Positions 22,578 to 31,587 of a stretch of 64,000 nt of DNA are shown here, one piece after another. Each line of letters starts with the position of its first letter. The stretch's first letter is position 1. This DNA is from Patellaria atrata CBS 101060 (taxonomy: Eukaryota > Ascomycota > Dothideomycetes > Patellariales > Patellariaceae). Below the pieces are notes generated by a model. It made no database searches. It saw nothing but the letters and a program-made list of their open reading frames with translations, and was not told the origin of the DNA. The position numbers were made by a program, and so were the translations under genes. Location of the stretch: positions 782,757-846,756 of the forward strand of contig MU006099.1 of assembly GCA_010093705.1 (NCBI GenBank), read 5' to 3'.

Positions 22578-25451
22578 ATGTCAGGTCACCGAAGAGTGAA
22601 AGACATATCATATGATGAGGAGGACTATGACGATTATGATGAAGACGATTACGGTGAGATGGTCGAAGATGACATAGATGATCTCTTAGTTCATGTAATC
22701 AATCTATAATAGCTAATACAACTCCAGATCTGAGCCCTGAAGACCGAGGTATCACCTTCAACCTCAACGTTATTTCCAATGCGCCGATGACTGACATGCC
22801 TTACTCCTAGAACAGATGAGAATTGGTACGATTAAAGTCAAAGAAGCTCTCGGACCTTCCTATAACATACCAAATAAACAAATCGAGGACGCTCTATGGG
22901 ACTCATACTATGACGTAGCCAAAGCGACTACGAATTTGAAAAGTAGGCTCATATCAAGCATGATGGGCGGGCTGATATTGAACGTCAAGCAGGCACGCAT
23001 ACTCCGATTCAATCTAAGAAGCAAAGGCAGGAGTCAAGATTTGACCGAGCTGCCGGCTCAGCAGCTCAGAGTTCGCCAGCGAACAAGAAGAACGGTAGGT
23101 ACTTATTTTCATTGTGAGGTAAAACTTATTTTAAATGCTGTCCTCCTGAATCTTCCTTCTGGGGATATGATCTAAAAGAATATCATGGTGTATATTCTGG
23201 ATATTCTACCTCCCTTTGTCCAAGAATGGTCTGACGTCGGCGATTCCAGAGTCCGCGATCCCCTATCCCTTGCCAATTTCCGCGTCCTGCTGCCACTCAT
23301 TTCTCCATACGGAGAACTTCTTTCAAGATGCTCCTTGGGGTAACATACCTTCGGATCGTTTAGGTGTCCTAGTACCGAATAGTATCCGTCTTCGCTACGG
23401 TCTCTTAGGGGGTTCATCGAAACCTTCTAAGCTTGCCGCCCTTGCTGCAGCTCGGAAGAAGAAAGAAGATGAGAAAAAGGCAGGCACTACCCCATCATCT
23501 TTTAATTCTGGTAACCTTGAAACTGGGAAAAGTATCTTGCTTCTACACAGGTTGGGAAACAAACAGTCCAGCCACAGTAGCCAGCCTTCAACACCTTTAC
23601 CAGATGGCAGCATAACTGGAAAAGAGAATGTTGGAAAATACATAACACCTACCTTACCTAACCGACAGAAGGTAAAACCCACTCCAGCGATTGAGCGTCA
23701 AATACGAGACGTCAGCGATACCGTTGATCACTCAGAGGATACCCCTGCGAGAAATATACCACGGTCAGATTTACGTGCCAATCCTTCAGCGTTTGCTCAT
23801 AGCATGTTCGGGAAATCACTTTCTCAGGCAGTGGGTTCAAATGATCAGGAGGACAGCGCTTTTATGCTACCGTATCTTAGTGATCCGGACTTTGCTAAAT
23901 TAAATGCATTTGCAGGTCCAAGTCCGGATGACGTTGTACTTAACGCACAGGCAAAAGGTTCGATTCGCGCTTAAGCAGCGATACGAACAGGACTAATCCT
24001 CAATAGGCGCAAAAGGAACCAAATCACAATCGAAACAATCTATCGGAAAGGCCACAAAGAGTGCAACTGAAGGTTCTGATTCCTTAAGCGTTCAGGAGCC
24101 GCCAAAAGTCAAAAGCAAGAATTTAAATGTATTAGAGGAGTTCGAGAAATCCAAGTTGAAGAGTTCGGCAAACTTCGTTGTCATCGGTATGGATATTTGT
24201 ATTCGCAGTACTTGCACCATCTAACTGCCCGAATTAGGACATGTTGATCACGGAAAGAGTACGCTGATGGGAAGGCTTCTATATGATTTGAAGGTCGTCG
24301 ACCAAAGATCTGTTGACAAGCTTCGAAAGGAAGCCGAAAATATTGGCAAGCCATCATTCGCGCTTGCTTGGGTAATGGACCAGACGGCCGAGGAACGCTC
24401 AAGAGGTGTTACCGTTGATGTTGCCACCAACACCTTTGAGACGGATAGGGCACGATATACTATTCTAGATGCTCCGGGCCATCAAGACTTTATACCGAAC
24501 ATGATTGCTGGAGCTAGCCAAGCAGATTTTGCAGTGTTAGTTATTGACTCAAGCACAAACAGTTTCGAATCTGGTCTGAGAGGTCAGACCAAGGAGCATG
24601 CCCTACTCGCACGCAGTATAGGCGTGCAACGAATCATCGTCGTCGTAAACAAAATGGATACTATATCATGGTTCGAATCCCGATTTCAAGAAATAGCTCA
24701 ACAAATGTCTGCTTTCCTGTCGTCCGCCGGCTTCTCCCCTAAGAATGTCTCATTCATCCCATGCGCCGGTCTAACCGGCGAGAACGTTGTTCTCCCCGCT
24801 CCATCTACCGCATCATGGTATACCGGCAACACTTTCCTCCAGGAGCTCGACACATGCGAGCACTCTACCTGCCCGCTGGAGCGACCCCTCCGCCTCACCG
24901 TCTCCGATATCTTCCGAGGTGGCATCACGAACCCGCTCTCCATCTCCGGTCGCATCGACGCAGGCTCTCTCCAGGTTGGCGATACAATCCTTTCTATGCC
25001 CGCCAATGAGAACGCAACGATCCGCGCCATTGAGATAGATAGTGAATCGGTTGACTGGGCTGTCGCCGGCCAGATTGCCACTCTCCATCTGGCGGACATC
25101 GACCCAGTGCATCTTAGAGTTGGGGATATTGTATGCACACCCTCTGCTCCTGTAACGAACATCAAGTCCTTCACGGCCAAGATTCTAGCTTTCGATCACG
25201 TGTTGCCGATGCATGTGGATGTATTTCGGGGACGGCTGAATGTGCCGGCTAGGGTTGCGAAGTTGCTTGCCGTGTTGGATAAAGCGACGGGCGAACCGGT
25301 CAAGAAGAAGCCGAGGGTTGTGCAACCGGGACTCGTTGCAAGGGTGGTAGTGGAGTTGGAGAGGGCTATGCCGTTGGAGGTCAGAGAGAGGGTTGTGCTC
25401 AGAACTGAGGGAGCAACGGTTGCAGCTGGACTCGTGGAGGGGTTGGTATAG
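22578..25451 (+). CDS. HBS1: Hbs1-type ribosome-rescue GTPase (eRF3-like, Dom34 partner)
   Basis: Seven exons by frame: 22578-22653, 22728-22748, 22811-22942, 22993-23094, 23250-23957, 24007-24186 and 24238-25451; 810 aa. An acidic N-terminus (YDEEDYDDYDEDDYDLSPED) leads to the HBS1 N-terminal domain (EALGPSYNIP and ALWDSYYDVAKAT). A linker motif, GLLGGSSKPSKLAALAAARK, is typical of Hbs1. The GTPase starts near 405 with VIGHVDHGKS, then DAPGHQDF and NKMD, followed by EF-Tu-like beta-barrel domains to the end. With Dom34, yeast Hbs1 splits stalled ribosomes in no-go and non-stop decay. Exon 2 is only 21 nt and supplies LSPEDR. The intron at 23095-23249 (155 nt) is the least certain junction, and the 23958 intron has a GTTCGA donor. 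The start fixes the conserved acidic leader. Confidence 0.92.
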
Positions 25452-25679
25452 GGAATAATGAGATTAAGGATACGATGAGACATTAAAACTTAGGTTAAAG
25501 GTACCATGGATGGATAGGACCATGATCATATATCTCAAAGTGGTCAGTTGTAAAGCTTATGGACTTGACTTCACATTTTGTGCTTATTTCATGGTCTTTC
25601 TACACATCCCTGAAACTTTTGAGTACTTTCTGTTTGAACACTGTGAGATCATTTATGACTATTGGTCAATATATTCCAT

Positions 25680-27549
25680 CTACACATTACCTAAAGTAAC
25701 CGTACTTGCCTCCAGTACGCCATTCTCATCAATCAAGCCGTCCACAATTTCCTTGCCGGCCGGCTTATCCACTCCCAAAATCATCAAAGCTTCGTTCCTA
25801 TTCTTCCCCTCTCCCTCTCTCTCTAGCGGCGCAACGGACATGAAATTGATATTCACATCCGCTTTTCCAAGCCTCTGTCCGACAAACCCGATCCTACCGC
25901 ATGAGTCGTAGTTCCGGCAGATGAGCAGATTCCCGCTCGGGACAAAGTTCGTCGCAAATCGGTCCAGCCGCGAGATGTACGGCACGTTGCCGGCGACGTA
26001 GCCCTGGATGACTTGCTCGGTCTCGGCTTTGGGGTCGTTGCGGGGCCCGGACCGGGCGTGAGAGGCCGAGCGCGAGGTGCGTGCACGTAGCGTCACGAAG
26101 CTCGTGTACCCCTTTTCTTCGGGTGACTCGCGGGAGCGCTGCTCGTTGACGTAGAGGCCGCGCTCTTTGGCGACGAGCTCGGCGTTGACGATGTTGATGT
26201 TTATCTCGCCCGGAGAGGAGATGGGGGAGAGGAGCCCCTTGATTAGAGCGGCGAATAGGGGCTTGGTGGTGTTGAGCGTTGCGAGGGAGCCTTCGTATGT
26301 GATGTCGAAGGTGTTTCTGGTTTGTTGACCCGTCGATGCGGCACGGGTCGTGTAATGTTGAGTATAGAGGGATCCCATCTTCTCGACGAGGGTGACGAAG
26401 GGTTGAAGCGTGCGGTATTCTTCAGGCAGGATAATGGGCGCGTTGACCGCACTGCGCGGAAGGCTACCGGAGAGAATGAGGATGACTTGCTCGCAAACAT
26501 CGATGGACACGTTTTCTTGGGCTTCGACGGTCGAAGCTCCGAGATGAGGTGTCGCCACGACCTTTGGGTGCGCTATTAGGCGCGAAGCGGAGGAGTCTGG
26601 TTGTGGTGGCTCGGAGGTAAAGACATCGAGGCCAGCGCCGGCGATTTTGTTGGCCACGAGAGCTTCGAGAAGAGCGACTTCGTCAATCATACCTCCCCTG
26701 CTAACGTTGAGTATGCGGGCCGTCGGCTTCATCATTGCAAGCTCAGAAGCCCCAATCATACCCTTGGTGGATGCAATAAGGGGCGTATGTATAGTGAAAA
26801 AGTCTGCGTCTGGGAGAAGCTCGTTCAAGCTTGATTTCAAGGTCACATTTGTAGCTGCCGCAAGCTGTGTATTGGCATAAGGGTCGTAAGCAATGACATT
26901 CATCCCCAAGCCATTAGCAATTCTTGCAACGGTAAGACCAACTGTCACTTTTTGTGAGCTTTGGATCATTGGGGTACGATAATCACGAGCTGAGTACGGT
27001 ACGGACCTTTCCCAAGACCAACGATTGCCAGGGTCTTTCCTTTTGCTTCGACGCCAACCAATCGACTACGCTCCCACTTCCCGTCCTTGATACTTGCGCA
27101 AGCGTCTCCGATGTTACGGGCTACGGCCATCATCACTGAAAGGAATATCAGCACCTAGCGCTTTCAGTACTGTACACGAGGCAGAGATTCGTACAAGCAA
27201 TAGTATGCTCGGCGGCAGCATTGATGTTGCCAACGGGCGAGTTGACCACAATAATGCCGTTCTTTGTGGCGGCCTCTACATCTACATTGTCAACGCCAAC
27301 GCCAGCTCTTGCTACAACCTTGAGCTTCTTCGCTGCTTGGAGGAGTGCTGCTGTCACTTTGGTCTCGGAGCGTACAATGAGAGCCTCGTATTCAGGGATG
27401 ATCTCAAGAAGCTGCTCAGGGGATAGGCCTTTCCGCTCGTGTACCTCGAATGATTTCTGAAGAAGGGCCAGGCCATCGGGTGACACCTTTTCGGGAATCA
27501 ATATCTTGGGTTTGGACTGATCTGGTCCGCTGGATGTAGGAATGGGCAT
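25680..27549 (-). CDS. D-3-phosphoglycerate dehydrogenase
   Basis: Three exons: 27549-27195, 27135-27007 and 26947-25680; both introns are 59 nt; 583 aa. The enzyme oxidises 3-phosphoglycerate with NAD as the first step of serine synthesis in the cytosol. Visible motifs are the substrate-side RSETKVT and ARAGVGVDNVDVEAA, the Rossmann GLGKVTVGLTVARIA formed across intron 2, NVSRGGMIDEVALLEAL, GLDVFTSEPP and the catalytic-His block VATPHLGAST. After the catalytic part come an ASB-like region (ITYEGSLATLN) and a C-terminal ACT-like domain (PLEREGEGKNRNEALMILGV), as in long PGDHs that serine inhibits. Length fits long-type bacterial/fungal enzymes. The second intron donor is GTCCGT, which is unusual, but the joined frame is exact. 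The 5' leader has a 14-bp tandem repeat just upstream of the ATG. Confidence 0.93.
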
Positions 27550-28392
27550 GATGTTTGATGTATACTACAGATTGAGTGAGAAGTGAGACGTGAGAAGTGA
27601 GACGTGAGAAGTGAGACGTGAAAAGTGAGAAGTAAGAAAGTGAGAAAGTGAAAGGTGTAAGAAAAGAAGAAGATTTTTTGGGAAAGAAGAGAAAGTTTGT
27701 CCGCAATCGGCGAAGAAATATTTTACGGTTTTGATAGTCAGCTGCTCTCTCGTCATGTAGTACTTACACGTCGACAACTCCTTCCTCCCAACGCTCCAGA
27801 CCTCCTTCCGTCTTGACATTCCACCTCAGGCTCCTTCCTATTTGTGGCAAACAGCTACCCCGCTCTCTCTCTTTATTACCTTAGTCCCCCCTAGACTCCC
27901 CACAGCTGTCATGCACCCCACGCGACCTTACTCCACACTTCAGCTTCCATTGTCATCAGCCTTAATAATACTTTCTTGTTCTTGCCTAAGGTAACTATCG
28001 TGCCAAAGGAAAGAGCCGGAAGTAGGCAAACAGACAGACAACCAACAAAAGAAATAATGAGCTTCTTTTGATACTGTATACAATCCGTGGGCCCCTACAG
28101 TTTTGCGTTCAACCCTTAGCTCATACAAGTACAGTACGGATCTAGAATTACCATTTCGAGCAGTTATCATGGAATAGTGTGATGGTATAAAGTCATGAAG
28201 TGGACTGGTGGAGCAACTCTTGAATCTGACTTTGCCAGCTGTTGCTGATATATGACCTGATGGGGTGAGAGGAGGAATGCACGTCTGTCAAAACCGAGAG
28301 AATGTACAGTATGTGTATTGGTTATAGGGTGTACGAACACTAGCGACCTACAATGATTGACTATCTCAAGTAGTATTGACTGAAAAAGGCAT
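27550..28392. other. Spacer with PGDH promoter, no gene seen
   Basis: The 843 bp between the PGDH start and the glyoxalase stop hold the PGDH promoter, a 14-bp repeat next to the ATG (27576-27655) and AGTACTGTAC-type words near 28070-28140 and 28305. No coding frame of note was found. Confidence 0.65.
27576..27655. repeat. 14-bp tandem repeat in the PGDH 5' leader
   Basis: Unit GTGAGAAGTGAGAC repeats at 27576, 27590 and 27604, then decays through 27618 into GTGAAAAGTGAGAAGTAAG-like copies to about 27655. It begins only 26 bp upstream of the PGDH start codon. On the transcribed sense it is a pyrimidine-rich tract (CTCACTTCTCAC), which fungal promoters and 5' UTRs often show. Whether it is transcribed is unknown. 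Confidence 0.85.
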
Positions 28393-29516
28393 TTACCACT
28401 TAGTCCTCGTCTTGAGCTTCTCGTTCTGCACGATTTCAATCCAATATCCATCAGGATCTATTGTTAAAGTCAGTTCCGGCCATCATAACCATCTATACAT
28501 ATACTGCAGGAAACCTACCCAGAATGAATGCGATATCTTTCATTCGCCCATCCGTGAGCCTCTTCTTCCAGTTTACATTCTTCTCCTCCCACCTTGAGCA
28601 AGCAGCATCCAGGTCATCAACAGATACGCAAATATGACCAAACCCTTGAGGTTCTGCATTCCCGTCGTGGTATTTGAAATCCGGATCAACTTCCGTTCCG
28701 TAGTTATAGGTAAGCTCTAATAGTCCTTCCTGGTCTGCTACGGCACTGACACCGCTTGGAGACGATCCTGATGGAGGCGGTCCATAGCCCAAGAAGTAAA
28801 GATCGAACTTGGCACCTTCGTTTTTGGAGGTACGCTTCAGGGTCATGCCCATCACATCCCTATAGAACTCTAACGACTTCTTGATGTCCTTGACACGAAT
28901 CATTGTATGGTTCTATAAACGGTCAGCTAGCAATTTGGGACTGGTGTGCACACTGAACTACCATTCGATACGTTGTGAGATCACTCTCTTTTATACTCTC
29001 TGTAGACTCGGCAGGTTTCTGAGGGATGATCTCTACCCAATATCCATCAGGATCGAGGGCAAATGCAATGCTTCTCATTCGGCCATCCGTCAGCCTTTTC
29101 TGGAATTTGTAACCCGCGTCTTCAAGCCTCTGGCAAGCCGCTTGGATGTTATCTACAGAGATAGCTACATGGCCGAAACCTTTGTACGGGTCACTGTTGC
29201 CGTTTGTGATCTTGTAGGTGGGGTCGTCTTCAGTGCCGTAGTTGTGTGTCAACTCAATTAAGCCCTCTCGGTCCGTCCAATGGTTAGCATGTGAGGCAGC
29301 TTTAGGGCTGTCATACCCAAGGAAGTAGAGGTCGAATTTCGCTTCAGGAGACTCTATTCTGTTTACCAGCTTCATGCCGAGGAATTCGTAGAACTTGACC
29401 GACTCTTTTGGGTCTTTCACCCTCAACCTACAAAATCCCAATAAGCGACATCCCAAGGTCTGGAGACATCTGCCTTACATGGAATGATTCAGCTTGTATC
29501 TACCCGGATCCGTCAT
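28393..29516 (-). CDS. GLO1: Lactoylglutathione lyase (glyoxalase I), two-domain
   Basis: Four exons by frame: 29516-29479, 29427-28962, 28912-28519 and 28457-28393; introns 49-61 nt; 320 aa. Glyoxalase I turns the hemithioacetal of methylglyoxal and glutathione into S-lactoylglutathione in the cytosol. Two homologous halves are clear. Half 1 has AKFDLYFLGY, EGLIELTHNYGTE, GFGHVAISVD and DPDGYWVEIIPQ; half 2 has AKFDLYFLGY, EGLLELTYNYGTE, GFGHICVSVD and DPDGYWIEIVQ. The halves meet at an intron (YRM/NHTM). Fungal GLO1 is typically such a monomeric duplicate with two active sites; both halves keep the Glu (GLxELT) and His (FGH) positions expected to bind metal. The last exon (65 nt) encodes the DPDGYW block. 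Confidence 0.95.
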
Positions 29517-30305
29517 CGTTGGGAGATATCTTCTTAATTCGGAGTAAAACTTTGGGCAAAAGAAGCTCGAGCCAGTAGAATTGATTCGTCTTAACGCGGT
29601 TGAGTTCAAACTGCGAGAAAGAAGCATAGACTGAAATATCAAGCTCTAAGGTAATTGCTTGACCATCCATGAGAGGACCATGACGTTGATAATCCACCGC
29701 TGTAGGTTCGGGGGATTATCGGATGACCGCCGGATGATCGGCCCAATTCTTGTAGTTCTAGCACATTACTTGACCCAGCGATATACGTATATAAAGAAAA
29801 TGTGTATATATACAGTGAAAAAAACTTAGGATCAGATTCACCTAGTTACAGCTCGCAGCTGGTTTAGGATCCAGTTCTAAAGAAACTTGAACTAATAAAT
29901 GAAACAGGTTTGAAATAGTAGTGCACCTACCAACCCTCATGAAGCTAGATTAGGTTATAATGGTATGGTAAAGGACGTAACGGAATATTTGTAACAGCTA
30001 CCTTTCATTAGGTAAGGTAGGCCGGAGTGATGTAACCCCCGCCCAGGGCTTGCCCAGTAAATTATCTGGGGGGAGCCGTGGGGGAGGGGGGGGGGGAAGA
30101 GGGAGGGTAAGAGGGGTATTATCGTATGGGTCAAGTATTGTACTGTACCTTAATTGGGAGAATGAATTTATTCGGTTATATGAGATGGTACATCTTATCT
30201 TCCATTTTTCTGAAACAACAAATTCATAGAAATTCTTGGACGTGAAGCCGATGCGTGGAAAAATCTCGAGGCAAGGAAACTGTTTACTTACACTTTCCGA
30301 AGAAC
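29517..30305. other. Divergent spacer between GLO1 and the GH18-UBA gene
   Basis: A 789-bp head-to-head spacer that should carry both promoters. It contains a long G-rich tract (30068-30116) on the plus strand and the AAGGTA/GTACTGTAC words near 30003 and 30136. No gene seen. Confidence 0.6.
30068..30116 (+). repeat. G-rich tract with G-quadruplex potential
   Basis: Within 49 bp there are G runs of 6, 5, 10-12, 3, 3 and 4 separated by 1-7 bases, more than enough for a four-run G-quadruplex on the plus strand. It lies about 190 bp upstream of the GH18-UBA start codon, in the expected promoter/5' UTR. The length of such a homopolymer-rich tract may also contain sequencing error. Confidence 0.7.
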
Positions 30306-31587
30306 ATGGCACCTACAGCATCGAACCCAAACCCACCTCTTCTTCCCGTTGATCAAGGGCCTCGTTTAATCCTATACCATCAGACACATCATGATAGGAA
30401 TGGCAGCTCCATCTCGATTCTACCTCTTGTTCTTAATCCGACTGGAATAACGCATGTCATCATTGCTGCCATACACTTGAACGAAGGCCCTGGGAACATC
30501 ACACTAAACGATGACGTCCCGGACGCGAGAAAATTCGATGCTTTGTGGGGAGAGGTTGCATGGTTGAAGGGTACGGGTGTCAAGGTGATGGGTATGCTGG
30601 GTGGAGCGGCGAAGGGAAGCTTTTGGAGGTTGAGCGGGAGTGAAGAAGAGGTTTGCACGCACTACTCGTACAGTTATCTGAAGCCATCTTTGTGTACTCT
30701 ACTAACATACTGTATGTACCGACTTACAGTTTGAAGCATACTACAGACCGCTGTACGCGCTTATTCACGCTCGCAACCTTGATGGTCTCGATCTCGATAT
30801 TGAGGAGCCAGTCCCGCTGCACACATGCACCCGCCTTCTCACACGATTACGCACCGATTTTGGGCCTTCCTTCATTCTAACTCTTGCTCCAGTTGCCACC
30901 GCTCTTCTTCGACTTCCAGCAAATTACGAGTTACCACCCGCATCAGATGAACTCCCGCCCGTGCTCGTTCCACCTGCCGACACATTCCCTATGTCTTTAC
31001 CACAATTGAGCGGGTTTTCCTACTTCGCACTGGAAGCTTCAGAAGCGGGCAGGTTGGTCAGCTGGTACAACACACAATTCTACTGCGGCTGGGGTGAAGC
31101 GCGAACTACACAATGGTACGACGCTATCATCGCTACTGGCTGGAACCCGAACCGCGTCGTGATGGGTTTGGTTACAAATCCTGGTAATGGAGCTGGATTC
31201 GTGGACACGCCGTTGATGTCTCAAGTCCTCCGATCTCTTCGCTCGAAATATCCTAACTTTGGTGGTATTATGGGCTGGGAACACTTTAATGCTCTGGATG
31301 AAGGGTTTGCGAACGAAATTGGAGCCGATGAAGACGATAAAGGCCCGTGGAGATGGGCAATGCGCCTTGGTCGGGTCCTTCGAACTGAGATCCCAAGTAA
31401 TCCAGATATCACATTCATCGAGCAATTGGTGAGCGGATTACCTCAGCTACCGACGCCGCAGACAAGTTGGCCGCCGGAAGATATTCAGACCCTAATGGAC
31501 TTGGGATTCGACCGCCCGCGCGTCATTGCGGCATTGAATGCTACATCGGGTGCAGTAGATATGGCTGCCAGTCTTTTGTTTGAGTGA
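30306..31587 (+). CDS. GH18 glycoside hydrolase with C-terminal UBA domain
   Basis: Two exons: 30306-30650 and 30730-31587, intron 79 nt with a GTTTGC donor; 400 aa. The GH18 barrel begins near 20 (PRLILYHQTHHD), and the catalytic signature DGLDLDIE (DxxDxDxE) is intact just after the intron (near residue 134). LSGFSYFALEA and a C-terminal barrel strand, GGIMGWEHFNALDEG, fit the fold. No signal peptide or membrane segment is visible, so the protein looks cytosolic. The last ~40 residues form a UBA-like domain (WPPEDIQTLMDLGFDRPRV, then AALNATSGAVDMAASLLFE) that should bind ubiquitin. GH18 enzymes include chitinases and endo-beta-N-acetylglucosaminidases; the substrate cannot be told here. Cytosolic handling of ubiquitinated glycoproteins is a speculation from architecture. 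The frame is open 17 codons upstream of the chosen ATG without another ATG. Confidence 0.88.

Noticed and set aside
24660-24690. tRNA B-box-like GGTTCGAATCCC
   Set aside because: It is inside the HBS1 GTPase coding exon (encoding WFESR), with no A box or acceptor stem around it.
28881-29261. 126-codon plus frame
   Set aside because: Antisense to the well-supported GLO1 exons.
7275-31587. Possible secondary-metabolite cluster because of dehydrogenase, glyoxalase and hydrolase genes
   Set aside because: No polyketide, peptide or terpene synthase, P450 or transporter is present; the genes are housekeeping.
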